A stretch of DNA of 8,259 bases from Desulfobacteraceae bacterium (GTDB lineage: Bacteria > Desulfobacterota > Desulfobacteria > Desulfobacterales > Desulfosalsimonadaceae), in NCBI GenBank assembly GCA_011389605.1, contig JAABTZ010000117.1, positions 1-8,259 of the forward strand. The letters are read 5' to 3'. Positions within the stretch are counted from its first letter, which is position 1. The number at the start of each line of letters is the position of its first letter. The notes under the pieces are model-generated. The model saw only the letters and a list, made by a program, of their open reading frames with translations. It had not been told where the DNA came from and searched no databases. The translations under genes and the position numbers were made by a program. Below, in pieces: positions 1-6,514 of the stretch.

Positions 1-1395
1 CACATTCCCGGCTCCGGGCCGGTGATCCTGGCGGCCAATCACCCCGCCTCCATTCTCGATGCCATCCTGCTGGCCATGCAGACCTTTCGCCAGATTCATT
101 TCCTGGCGCGAAGCAATCTGTTTAAAAACAGGCTGGTGGGTGGGCTGCTGTATCGACTCGGAGCCATTCCGGTGTACCGGGCCCACGAAACCCAGGACCC
201 CGGCAGACGCAACATTGCCGCCTTTGACAAGGTTTACGAACTATTTGAAAGAGGCGGCTGCCTGGGGCTGTTTCCCGAAGGCCGCAATTCCCCGCCGGGA
301 CAGGTGGCCGAACTTCGCACCGGCGGGGCCAGAATGGCACTTGGTGCAGAGGAGCGCAACAACTACCGGCTCGGTCTTACCATCGTGCCGGTAGGGCTCA
401 ATTACGAGCACAGGGAGTTGTTTATGTCATCGGCGCTGCTTCGCTTCGGCCCGCCTGTGCGTGTATCCGAATACGCCCGCCAGCACAAAATCGACCCGGA
501 AGCCGCGGTACGGCGGTTAACAGCGGACCTGCAGGAATCGCTGCGGCAGCAGGCAGAGCACGTGGAGGACCAGCAGGTGGTCACACTGGCAAAGGACCTT
601 GCCGAAGCCCTTGATTACAGCCTTGCACCCATTTCCCCGGACTGGGCCGGAACCGAGGCGGCTGAAATAAAACCTGGGTTCCGCATTAAAAAATGGGTGT
701 GGAAACTGCTGGAATGGTACAGACCCGATCCTTCGTCGGCCTCTGACCCCTTTGAAACCCGCGCAACAAACCGCAAACAGCTCACCGCAGTCCTGCTGCA
801 GGCCGCCTCCAGCAATCCGTCCGGGCTTGCAGCCCTCCGCCGCCAGGTGGACCGCTATCAGGACCATCTGCGTCAGGCGGAGCTAAGCCACGCCGTAAGA
901 AAACTTTTGAACAAGCCGGTCCGGCAGCGGCTCATCCGCCTGAGAATGACCATTTACGCGATTGCCATGGCACCGGTTGCCTTGTTTGGCCTGGTGCACA
1001 ACATTTTCCCCTACCTGTTTACAAAATACACGGCCCGTCTTGCCAGACAGGAACCCATCCGGGCATTTGCCTACTTCGGGGTGGGGTTTCTGGCTTTTAC
1101 AACCACATACGCCGGGCTCGGGTGCTGGTTGTGGTACTTTGCCGGCATGAACTGGAAATGGGCACTGGCCTACCTGGCACTGCTGCCGCCGGCCGGATTT
1201 GCCGCCCTTCACTACAGGAGAAACATTCTCGTATACCGCGACCATATTCTGGTGCGTACATTTTTCTGGAACCGGGCGGAGCTGCTCCGGCTCCTGCACC
1301 GGGAACGCCGGGAGGTAATAAATTGCTTCGAGGACCTGGAAGCAGATCTTCGCAGCAGCCACAACCCGGATCCGTCCGCAGCCGGTCCCTTATGA
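1..1395 (+). CDS. Lysophospholipid / glycerol-3-phosphate-type acyltransferase (PlsC domain), 5'-truncated by window edge
   Basis: This membrane enzyme is likely to transfer an acyl group from acyl-ACP or acyl-CoA to a (lyso)phospholipid precursor. The frame is open from base 1 and the acyltransferase motif I lies only about 13 codons in, so the true start is upstream; the GTG at 22 is not credible. Counting from that GTG, motif I is NHPASILD (His7, Asp13; H-x5-D spacing, as in the NHPNSLLD subgroup of PF01553) and the substrate-binding motif is FPEGRN (84-89). The first ~200 residues are the acyltransferase domain. A linker with charged helices follows, then hydrophobic segments at about 309-330, 352-372 and 378-396, and a basic/acidic cytosolic tail to residue 457. 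The total is longer than classical PlsC (~240 aa) and resembles the larger bacterial LPLAT group with some likeness to fungal Sct1/Gpt2. The family is secure from the motifs; whether it acylates glycerol-3-phosphate, lysophosphatidate or something else cannot be told. Confidence 0.85.
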   Translation, partial: HIPGSGPVILAANHPASILDAILLAMQTFRQIHFLARSNLFKNRLVGGLLYRLGAIPVYRAHETQDPGRRNIAAFDKVYELFERGGCLGLFPEGRNSPPGQVAELRTGGARMALGAEERNNYRLGLTIVPVGLNYEHRELFMSSALLRFGPPVRVSEYARQHKIDPEAAVRRLTADLQESLRQQAEHVEDQQVVTLAKDLAEALDYSLAPISPDWAGTEAAEIKPGFRIKKWVWKLLEWYRPDPSSASDPFETRATNRKQLTAVLLQAASSNPSGLAALRRQVDRYQDHLRQAELSHAVRKLLNKPVRQRLIRLRMTIYAIAMAPVALFGLVHNIFPYLFTKYTARLARQEPIRAFAYFGVGFLAFTTTYAGLGCWLWYFAGMNWKWALAYLALLPPAGFAALHYRRNILVYRDHILVRTFFWNRAELLRLLHRERREVINCFEDLEADLRSSHNPDPSAAGPL

Positions 1396-1533
1396 AAAGA
1401 AGAATCTCAACCCCTGGATTATCAACATGCAGGACGGAAACATCAAATGGAGATACTGCCGTGTTTCGCACATATTCCGAAAAAATACCACCCCCACTTG
1501 CAATCGCCTGGTAGGGCATTATTTTTTGTGATA

Positions 1534-1564
1534 ACCGCTTCGTATTTAAGCGGTCCGGATTTTT
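1534..1564 (+). terminator. Possible rho-independent terminator after the acyltransferase gene
   Basis: A perfect 7-bp stem (accgctt 1534-1540 with aagcggt 1548-1554) encloses a 7-nt loop. It is followed after five bases by a run of five T (1560-1564). The gap between stem and T-run is larger than in a textbook terminator, so the call is tentative. The loop also contains the cgtatt motif that recurs upstream of two other genes, so it could instead be a regulatory hairpin. Confidence 0.3.
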
Positions 1565-1613
1565 GGCGATAACTGAATCCTTGAAAAGGGTTCAGACCGA
1601 TTCAATAAATTTT

Positions 1614-1619
1614 GGAGGT
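1614..1619 (+). promoter_or_regulatory. Shine-Dalgarno GGAGGT that fixes the DsrE-like start
   Basis: GGAGGT ends 6 bases before the ATG at 1626. This places translation start there rather than at the upstream in-frame alternative at 1563, which has no ribosome binding site and would put a hydrophilic 21-residue extension in front of a clean signal peptide. Confidence 0.8.
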
Positions 1620-1625
1620 GCTGAA

Positions 1626-2132
1626 ATGAAAACAAAAAACATGGTTTCAACAATGATTGTTTTTTTCTCCCTGTTTGTCCTGCTGGCTTTCGCCTCTCCT
1701 GTTACGGCCGGGGAGTACAAAGCGCTTAAAGGCGTAGACAGAGTTGACACGATATTTGATTTCAGGGAAGGCAATCCGGAAAGTGCGCTGATTCATTTAT
1801 CACTGGCGCACGAAACCTTCAAGGACAAAGCTGTCCGGGGCATATCGGAAAAACCCAGGTTTGCTGTGGTTTTTATGGGCGGTGCAGTCAAGCTGCTGTC
1901 ATCAGACCGCAGCGCATTTACAGACGAGCAGAGAAAAACCCTTGAACGGATGGACAACGTGGTTTCAGCAATGGTGAAAGACGGAATAAAACTGGAGGTA
2001 TGCCTGTACGCGGTTGAATTACTGGGTGTGGATCCGGAATCCATTTCAAAGCAAATCAACATTGTCCCCAATGGCTGGATTTCCTCCATTGGTTACCAAG
2101 CCAATGGGTACGCCCTGGTTCCGATATACTGA
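1626..2132 (+). CDS. Exported DsrE-family protein (168 aa)
   Basis: This is a small secreted protein of the DsrE/DsrF-like fold, a family associated with sulfur trafficking and relay. The N-terminus is a classic Sec signal: Lys2/Lys4, a hydrophobic core at about 10-24, and a signal peptidase I site after VTA (residue 28). The mature part shows the DsrE pattern: a helix with ALIHLSLAHETF, a strand FAVVFMGGAVKLL (the usual 'vvvhG.g..lL' region), a strand LEVCLYA with a single Cys126 where many DsrE-like proteins carry their conserved Cys, then LLGVDPESI and a C-terminal VPNGWISSIGYQANGY segment matching the family's 'vpsGv.el...Q.eGya'. The family is known largely from cytosolic sulfur-transfer proteins, so export suggests a periplasmic role, which is inference. 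The next gene, also exported, starts 95 bases downstream and may be co-transcribed. Substrate unknown. Confidence 0.8.
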   Translation: MKTKNMVSTMIVFFSLFVLLAFASPVTAGEYKALKGVDRVDTIFDFREGNPESALIHLSLAHETFKDKAVRGISEKPRFAVVFMGGAVKLLSSDRSAFTDEQRKTLERMDNVVSAMVKDGIKLEVCLYAVELLGVDPESISKQINIVPNGWISSIGYQANGYALVPIY

Positions 2133-2227
2133 ATCGGCTGACAACCCGTTTCGTATTGACGAACTTTTACCCGAAACTTTGCGTTAAGGCTTGTTATCCG
2201 CAGATATAAAGATAGGAGGATTTTTAA

Positions 2228-2746
2228 ATGAAAAGGATTGTATTCATCGCAGCAGGCGTTTTTTTTCTTGCATGCCTTACGGTAAATGCCCAGACAAGTC
2301 AGAATTACGGCATGAAGAAGCCGGGCATGATGCACGGCTCCATGGGCGCAATGCATGGTAAAATGATGAGTTCCAACCCGATGCAAAGCTCCATGATCAT
2401 GATCAATCTGCTTCCTGAAATGGAAAAGCAGCTTTCGCTTTCCGAAGACCAGACCAATGAGCTGATCGGGATGCGCTCAGAGTTTAAGAAACAGCAGGTG
2501 GATTACCAGGCTGAGATGACAAAGCAGAACAGGAAATTGCAAAAGCTAATAGACAGCGCCGCACCCGTGGACGAGGTTAAAAACCAGCTGAGGGAAGGTG
2601 CAGATGTAAGAATTGATATGCATACGGCCGCCTACAAAACCGAGCAGGAGATGAAGGCGGTGCTCACCGATGAGCAGAAAGAGCAGCTGGAAGTCATCAT
2701 GGAGGAGCATGACGACATGATACAAAAGGCAAACCCCAAAAGTTGA
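2228..2746 (+). CDS. Spy/CpxP-like periplasmic LTxxQ protein with Met/His-rich N-terminus (172 aa)
   Basis: This is probably a periplasmic helical chaperone or metal-responsive protein of the Spy/CpxP/ZraP type. Start: ATG preceded by AGGAGGA (2214-2220) with 7-base spacing. A signal peptide covers residues 1-21, with likely cleavage after VNA; Cys16 inside it has Phe rather than Leu at -3 and is a poor lipobox. Mature residues 29-58 hold ten Met and two His (M29, M34, M35, M39, M42, M46, M47, M52, M56, M58), a composition typical of Cu(I)/Ag(I)- or other soft-metal-binding segments. The rest is alpha-helical and highly charged. It carries two copies of the family's LTxxQ-type motif: LSEDQ at 71-75 and LTDEQ at 146-150. 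Length is close to Spy (161 aa). Chaperone versus metal-sensing or sequestering roles cannot be separated from sequence; the metal identity is inference. Confidence 0.8.
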   Translation: MKRIVFIAAGVFFLACLTVNAQTSQNYGMKKPGMMHGSMGAMHGKMMSSNPMQSSMIMINLLPEMEKQLSLSEDQTNELIGMRSEFKKQQVDYQAEMTKQNRKLQKLIDSAAPVDEVKNQLREGADVRIDMHTAAYKTEQEMKAVLTDEQKEQLEVIMEEHDDMIQKANPKS

Positions 2747-2759
2747 TGGCACCGCCCTT

Positions 2760-2824
2760 CCCGGCAAGAACCATGCCCCTGGCACATAAAACCGCTTCCC
2801 ACGGCAGGGGCATGGTATACCGGG
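2760..2824. repeat. Long inverted repeat / hairpin downstream of the Spy-like gene
   Basis: The perfect 12-bp arms are accatgcccctg (2770-2781) and caggggcatggt (2805-2816), with a 23-base loop. An outer pair cccgg (2760-2764) / ccggg (2820-2824) extends the stem after a small internal loop. There is no T-run on either side, so it is not a canonical intrinsic terminator. It could stabilise or end the upstream mRNA, or be a REP-like or protein-binding element. Confidence 0.6.
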
Positions 2825-2974
2825 CAAAACCAGTCCAAAAATTCTGCCGGATCACCTCAAAAGACAAAAATCATTTAAAAATGCTCCGGGTCGTTTCGGG
2901 CCAATCCGGACCAGCCCAACGGCCGGACAATGGCTTCCATGCAGGCTATGCAGCATCAGGGCGGCGAGTACGGC

Positions 2975-3003
2975 TTTACACACCATTTAAATGTGATTAT
3001 ACA
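2975..3003 (+). promoter_or_regulatory. Predicted sigma70-type promoter of the mscS-like / mgtE operon
   Basis: A -35 box TTTACA (2975-2980) and a -10 box TATACA (2998-3003) are separated by exactly 17 bases. Transcription would begin near 3010, leaving a leader of about 68 bases before the ATG at 3078. Only the sequence match and position support it. Confidence 0.45.
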
Positions 3004-3077
3004 TTTGGAGTATCAAAAGCAATTTCCTTTCCCCGGATCCTTTGCAATCGCTTAATAATGAGGAGATATTGACCTGT

Positions 3078-3881
3078 ATGGATAGAATGCAGCAGATTAT
3101 ACGCTCGCTTTTTAACCGATTGGCAGAGATATTGCCGGATTTGGCGATAGCAGCTTCGATTCTGATTGCCGGAGTACTGATCGCCTTTCTTTTTGCACGC
3201 CTCACATGGTTTTGCATAGAAAGATTCAAATCCACCAAATCCTCGATCCTGCCCGGCTGGTTTCCCTTGCTTCACTTACAGCAATTAGGACACGGGCTGG
3301 CACGTGGGGTCTTTTGGATTACGATCCTTATTTTTATTATTTTTTCCTCTCAGGTGTTTGGTTTCAATGTAATTGATCACTGGATGATGCTGGCTTCCTC
3401 ATATTTACCGAAGCTGATCGGAGCATTTGCCGTACTCATTGCAGGTGTCCTGGTTTCCAGGATTGTCGGGGATGTCGTTTCCCGCTCAGGTAAAACAGCC
3501 GGGATACAAGCGGCCTCTCGATTTGGTTATATTATCTATATAGCCGGTGTTACAGTTACCATCCTGGTTGCTATTCAACAAATCGGAATCGAAATTGAAT
3601 TTCTCACAACAGGTGTACTTGTGGTTCTTGCATGCCTGCTGGCCGGAGGCGCTTTATCTTTTGGGATCGGTTCAGCGCCTGTTGTGACCAATATCCTGGC
3701 CGCCTTTTATGCCAGGAAGAATATAAAAACAGGCGCCAATATTATTATTGACGGCATAGAGGGCAGAGTGGTTGATATTTCCACAACCTCATTTGTCCTT
3801 GAGTGTAAGTCCGGTCGCTTAATTATTCCTGCCAGGCGTTTCAACGAAGCTGTTGTTGAGGTGTTGCATGACAGGGCTTAG
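3078..3881 (+). CDS. Short MscS-family mechanosensitive-type ion channel (267 aa)
   Basis: This inner-membrane pore protein is expected to open under membrane tension and release small solutes or ions. ATG 3078 follows AGGAG (3061-3065) by 12 bases; the in-frame TTG at 3069 is too close to that site and the TTG at 3042 lies upstream of it. Hydrophobic segments lie at about 20-45, 76-95, 110-134, 150-170 and 177-211. Segment 3 (LPKLIGAFAVLIAGVLVSRIVGDVV) matches the conserved TM-helix repeat found in many MscS relatives. The last one is the pore-helix region, Gly/Ala/Ser-rich (AGGALSFGIGSAPVVTNILAA), followed by a beta domain (KTGANIIIDGIEGRVVDISTTSFVLE) and the IPARRFNEAVVEV strand. The protein ends there, so the C-terminal cage domain of E. 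coli MscS is missing. It overlaps the next gene by 14 bases, implying translational coupling with Mg2+ transport genes. Confidence 0.85.
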   Translation: MDRMQQIIRSLFNRLAEILPDLAIAASILIAGVLIAFLFARLTWFCIERFKSTKSSILPGWFPLLHLQQLGHGLARGVFWITILIFIIFSSQVFGFNVIDHWMMLASSYLPKLIGAFAVLIAGVLVSRIVGDVVSRSGKTAGIQAASRFGYIIYIAGVTVTILVAIQQIGIEIEFLTTGVLVVLACLLAGGALSFGIGSAPVVTNILAAFYARKNIKTGANIIIDGIEGRVVDISTTSFVLECKSGRLIIPARRFNEAVVEVLHDRA

Positions 3882-4719
3882 CCAATTTGTTCAAAGCTAT
3901 ATACAGCTGCATCCCGAGGCCGCAGCCATTGTAATTGAAAGTAAAAACAGAGACGCGTCTCTGGCTTACCTGATGGAATTATCAAACACTGACCTTGCTG
4001 CCCTTATTCCGCACCTGTCTTCCCATCTCTTGTCATTATTATTGGAGCAATTAACCGCCGGAAGCGCAGCACAGGTTCTTGAAAATGTGGCTGATCCAAT
4101 CTGCGCACTTGCACTGCAACACCTTTTGCCGGAGAAACGTTTGGCGCTTGTAGCTGAAATGGACCCTGTTCGTATGAAACATATCAATCGGCTTCTCAGC
4201 TTTGCCCGCGGTACGGCGGCTTCGATTATGGACAGTACGGTGCCGTCCGTTTTCAGCTCTGAAACAGTAAGCCGTTGTATCGAAAAACTCAAAAGCGTAA
4301 AGCATAAGACAATTTATTATCTCTACCTGGTGGATTCGGATTATAAATTGTGCGGGGTAATGAATTTAAAAGAGCTTTTACACAGATCTGAGTTCAGACA
4401 CCAACCGCTTGCCGCCTACATGAGTCGTGAAGTAACTGCCGTGTTTGCAGATATGACCATAGAAAATCTGCAAACACATACTGGCTGGTTTCGCTACCAT
4501 GCCCTTCCGGTCATCGATCGTCGCGGTCGTTATCTGGGAGTCATTCAATACGAAACCATTAAGAGCTATGAGATCCGGAACCAACGTGCGAGGCGCAGCT
4601 CTGAACTGCTGGAAACCGGCAATGCCCTGGGAGAGTTATACGCTTTAGGTGTGCTGGCAATGCTGGGAGCTGCGTCTTCTGTGGGAACAAAACAACCGGA
4701 GTCGCCTGATGAATCCTGA
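3868..4719 (+). CDS. Stand-alone MgtE_N-CBS-CBS cytosolic protein without a pore domain (283 aa)
   Basis: This is a soluble homologue of the Mg2+-sensing cytosolic part of MgtE. ATG 3868 has GAGG (3858-3861) six bases upstream, inside the end of the channel gene. Residues ~10-118 are the helical MgtE_N-like superhelix (repeated 'LxxLxP..L..LLEQL..' pattern, ending in LLSFARGTAASIM, the counterpart of MgtE's LKYPEGTAGSLM). CBS1 spans ~121-175 (strand YYLYLVDSDYKLCGVMNLKELL). CBS2 spans ~183-236 (YHALPVIDRRGRYLGVIQYETI). The tail 237-283 contains NALGELYALGV (252-262), aligning with DALGDLQMMVGV of the neighbouring MgtE, which leads into that protein's transmembrane part. The protein then stops with no hydrophobic pore helices. 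It is therefore a cleanly delimited sensor module, not a random break. It overlaps mgtE by 11 bases. A role as regulatory partner of MgtE or of the MscS-like channel is inference. Confidence 0.82.
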   Translation: MTGLSQFVQSYIQLHPEAAAIVIESKNRDASLAYLMELSNTDLAALIPHLSSHLLSLLLEQLTAGSAAQVLENVADPICALALQHLLPEKRLALVAEMDPVRMKHINRLLSFARGTAASIMDSTVPSVFSSETVSRCIEKLKSVKHKTIYYLYLVDSDYKLCGVMNLKELLHRSEFRHQPLAAYMSREVTAVFADMTIENLQTHTGWFRYHALPVIDRRGRYLGVIQYETIKSYEIRNQRARRSSELLETGNALGELYALGVLAMLGAASSVGTKQPESPDES

Positions 4720-6010
4720 GTCCCAGACCCTGGCCAGCTCTCTGGCTGCAGATTTTTTTAAAAGATATCCGCTTGATGCAGCCGAGAGATTTGAGCAGGT
4801 GCCCGAGGCGCATGCAATTGACGCCTTAAATGAAATGACAGTTGCAGATGCTGCGCTGCTGCTTCGTTTGATAAATCCAGCTTTTGCCGCAAGACTGGTA
4901 AGAGACCTCTCTAATCTTGGTGAAATCTCTCAGCTTGTGGATCCGACCTACTTCGCCCGCATCTTTGCCAGACTTGACACTGAAACCAGATCCCACTGCC
5001 TTAGCCTGCTGCCGGAGCCTGCAGGCAATGAGATTGTGGAAGTTTTGAAGTATCCTGAAGGTACGGCCGGCAGCCTTATGACAACCCGGGTGGTCAGTTT
5101 CCACCCCAACGATGAGATTGAAACAGTTATCAGTAGAATTAGACGCCTTAAGTCAAAAAATCTGACTTTAATCTACCTGGTGGATATAGATGGCAGGCTG
5201 CTGGGGCGGGTCTCTCTTCAGGATATAATCGGTGCCGAGGATCATGAAACACTGCAGTCCTTATCCCGCCCGACACCGAGTGTCAATGAAATGGCACCAC
5301 GCGATGAAGTTGTCGAAATTGTTGACTCAAGCAAGCTGTCATCAATCCCGGTGGTCAATGCTGATAAAATACTCATTGGGACAATTCGGCATGATGAACT
5401 CTTTGATATCGTCCAGGCGGATGCGCTGGGAGACCTGCAAATGATGGTGGGTGTCAGCAAGGAGGAAAAAGCCCTTTCCACGGCCTCGTTCTCGGTACGA
5501 AAACGGATGCCGTGGCTGTCCATAAACCTGCTCACAACCTTTGCGGCCGCAGCAGTTGTAGGTATGTTTGAAAACGTCATAGCGCAGGTAACGGCCCTTG
5601 CCATATTGTTACCGGTGGTAGCCGGACAGTCAGGAAATACGGGCGCTCAAGCCCTGGCTGTGACTATGCGAGGTTTAGCGCTTAGGGAAATACGCCTGCG
5701 TCATAAATGGCGTGTTTTAACCAAAGAGGGATCAGTCGGATTTATCAATGGTCTGTCAGTTGGCATTATGTGCGCAATAGCTGTTTTTATATGGAGTCAG
5801 TCCCTGCCGCTGGCATTGGTGATTGGAACGGCCATGATCCTTGCCATGGTGGCTGCAAGCCTGTCGGGTGCAGCCATTCCGATGCTTCTGACTGCTATGG
5901 GCCAGGATCCTGCGACAAGTTCATCAATTTTATTGACAACGATTACTGACATTGTCGGTTTTTTAAGTTTTCTTGGCCTTGCCACCCTTTTTGGTCAGTA
6001 TCTTATCTGA
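4709..6010 (+). CDS. mgtE: Magnesium transporter/channel MgtE (433 aa)
   Basis: MgtE is a dimeric inner-membrane Mg2+ channel gated by its own cytosolic domain: Mg2+ binding to MgtE_N and CBS closes the pore. ATG 4709 has GGAG (4698-4701) with 7-base spacing and lies within the end of the preceding gene; the in-frame ATG at 4649 would add an atypical Trp/Cys-rich leader. Residues ~10-125 are MgtE_N, ending in the family signature LKYPEGTAGSLMTT. CBS1 and CBS2 span ~128-235 (LIYLVDIDGRLLGRVSLQDI, IPVVNADKILIGTIRHDELF). The connecting plug-type helix begins at DALGDL (238-243). The transmembrane domain runs from PWLSINLL (268) to the end, including the hallmark PVVAGQSGNTGAQAL (302-316) and, near the C-terminus, TTITDIVGFL with Asp414 in the position of the conserved pore Asp of the Thermus protein. 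Length is typical of the family (~450 aa). Third gene of a coupled operon. Confidence 0.95.
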   Translation: MNPESQTLASSLAADFFKRYPLDAAERFEQVPEAHAIDALNEMTVADAALLLRLINPAFAARLVRDLSNLGEISQLVDPTYFARIFARLDTETRSHCLSLLPEPAGNEIVEVLKYPEGTAGSLMTTRVVSFHPNDEIETVISRIRRLKSKNLTLIYLVDIDGRLLGRVSLQDIIGAEDHETLQSLSRPTPSVNEMAPRDEVVEIVDSSKLSSIPVVNADKILIGTIRHDELFDIVQADALGDLQMMVGVSKEEKALSTASFSVRKRMPWLSINLLTTFAAAAVVGMFENVIAQVTALAILLPVVAGQSGNTGAQALAVTMRGLALREIRLRHKWRVLTKEGSVGFINGLSVGIMCAIAVFIWSQSLPLALVIGTAMILAMVAASLSGAAIPMLLTAMGQDPATSSSILLTTITDIVGFLSFLGLATLFGQYLI

Positions 6011-6053
6011 CTCGGTGGTCCGTGACCGGCTCAGCTCCGAGGATTTTGTTTTT
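6011..6053 (+). terminator. Possible terminator of the channel/mgtE operon
   Basis: Immediately after the mgtE stop, ctcgg (6011-6015) can pair with ccgag (6037-6041), enclosing a smaller hairpin ggtc/gacc (6017-6027). A T-rich tract (attttgttttt, 6043-6053) follows. The outer stem is only 5 bp, so the prediction is weak, but the position and T-tract fit an intrinsic terminator. Confidence 0.35.
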
Positions 6054-6070
6054 CGGGACCATCATATATA

Positions 6071-6105
6071 ATTGTTTTGTGAACAATAAAAAACGGCCGG
6101 CCGGC
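6071..6105 (-). terminator. Probable terminator region of the minus-strand VOC gene
   Basis: On the minus strand, a GC-rich palindrome (gccggccggccg, 6094-6105) lies just past the VOC stop codon and is followed by a six-T run and an AT-rich tract. Next to it, attgtt (6071-6076) and aacaat (6082-6087) form a perfect 6-bp inverted repeat. Because the two genes converge here, the gap may serve as a two-way stop. Confidence 0.4.
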
Positions 6106-6112
6106 AAAAACG

Positions 6113-6508
6113 CTATCCGTTTCTTTGAAGCAGTTCTATACTTGCGCCATCCGGGGCTTCAATAAAGGCGATACGAACGCCGGGCCGGAAATCAACCGGG
6201 TCGAGCGTAAATTTGACTCCGCTTTTCTTCAATTCGCTGCAGAATCCGTCAAAATCGCCCTCCACGCTGAACCCGAAATGATCCGTGCCCCAGTGAAGAC
6301 CGTTTTTCCCGCCAACCTGCTCGCCTTCTCTTTGGCCCCGGATAATAAGCAAAGCACCTTTGAACGTCACGACAATCTGCGGGGCCCCGCCGGCTTCCGA
6401 GGTGTTTACAATTCTGCCGCCCAGCTTTTCTTCATACCAGGAGGCTGCAGCCTGCGGATCTTTGCTGATCAGGTGAACATGGTCAAATACAATACCTGCC
6501 TTATCCAT
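6113..6508 (-). CDS. VOC-superfamily (glyoxalase/bleomycin-resistance/dioxygenase-like) protein (131 aa)
   Basis: This is a single-module metal-dependent enzyme or binding protein of the vicinal oxygen chelate fold, presumably cytosolic. The start is the ATG at 6508, preceded by AGGAAG (6515-6520 on the complementary strand) at 6-base spacing; the longer frame back to a TTG at 6544 lacks such a site. The first betaalphabetabetabeta unit is FDHVHLISKDPQAAASWYEEKLGG (8-31). The second begins TDHFGFSVEGDFDGFCSELKKSG (75-97) and ends APDGASIELLQ. The expected metal ligands are present: His10 (or His12) at the first strand, His77, and Glu125 in IELLQ. The substrate cannot be deduced; glyoxalase I, fosfomycin-thiol transferase or ring-cleavage dioxygenase activity should not be assumed. 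It converges on the mgtE operon and seems to be transcribed alone. Confidence 0.85.
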   Translation of the reverse strand: MDKAGIVFDHVHLISKDPQAAASWYEEKLGGRIVNTSEAGGAPQIVVTFKGALLIIRGQREGEQVGGKNGLHWGTDHFGFSVEGDFDGFCSELKKSGVKFTLDPVDFRPGVRIAFIEAPDGASIELLQRNG

Positions 6509-6514
6509 ACCAGT

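Larger units (their letters stand above)
2747..3077. other. Non-coding gap between the Spy-like gene and the channel operon
   Basis: No credible gene is seen. A frame open from 2743 to 3072 has no ribosome binding site, an unusual amino-acid mix, and spans the inverted repeat and the promoter. The gap holds a long inverted repeat near its 5' end (2760-2824) and a sigma70-like promoter near its 3' end (2975-3003). No recognisable M-box or other Mg2+ riboswitch is seen; the leader after the promoter is only about 65-70 bases. Confidence 0.6.

Noticed and set aside
1122..1514. 130-codon plus-strand frame overlapping the end of the acyltransferase gene
   Set aside because: Out of frame with the acyltransferase, Gly/Pro/Arg-rich shadow composition, no start signal.
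1581..1609. TTGAAA ... AATAAA as a promoter for the DsrE-like gene
   Set aside because: The predicted start of transcription would fall within or beside the ribosome binding site, leaving no usable leader.
2156..2184. TTGACG as a -35 box for the Spy-like gene
   Set aside because: No acceptable -10 box at 16-18 bases; co-transcription with the DsrE-like gene is at least as likely.
2743..3072. Open frame of 109 codons after the Spy-like gene
   Set aside because: Starts at TTG/ATG overlapping a stop codon with no Shine-Dalgarno, passes through a strong inverted repeat and the operon promoter, and resembles no protein family.
3010..3077. Mg2+-sensing riboswitch (M-box or mgtA-type leader) ahead of the channel operon
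   Set aside because: The leader is under 70 bases and shows no M-box-like helices or terminator; too short for the known Mg2+ riboswitch classes.
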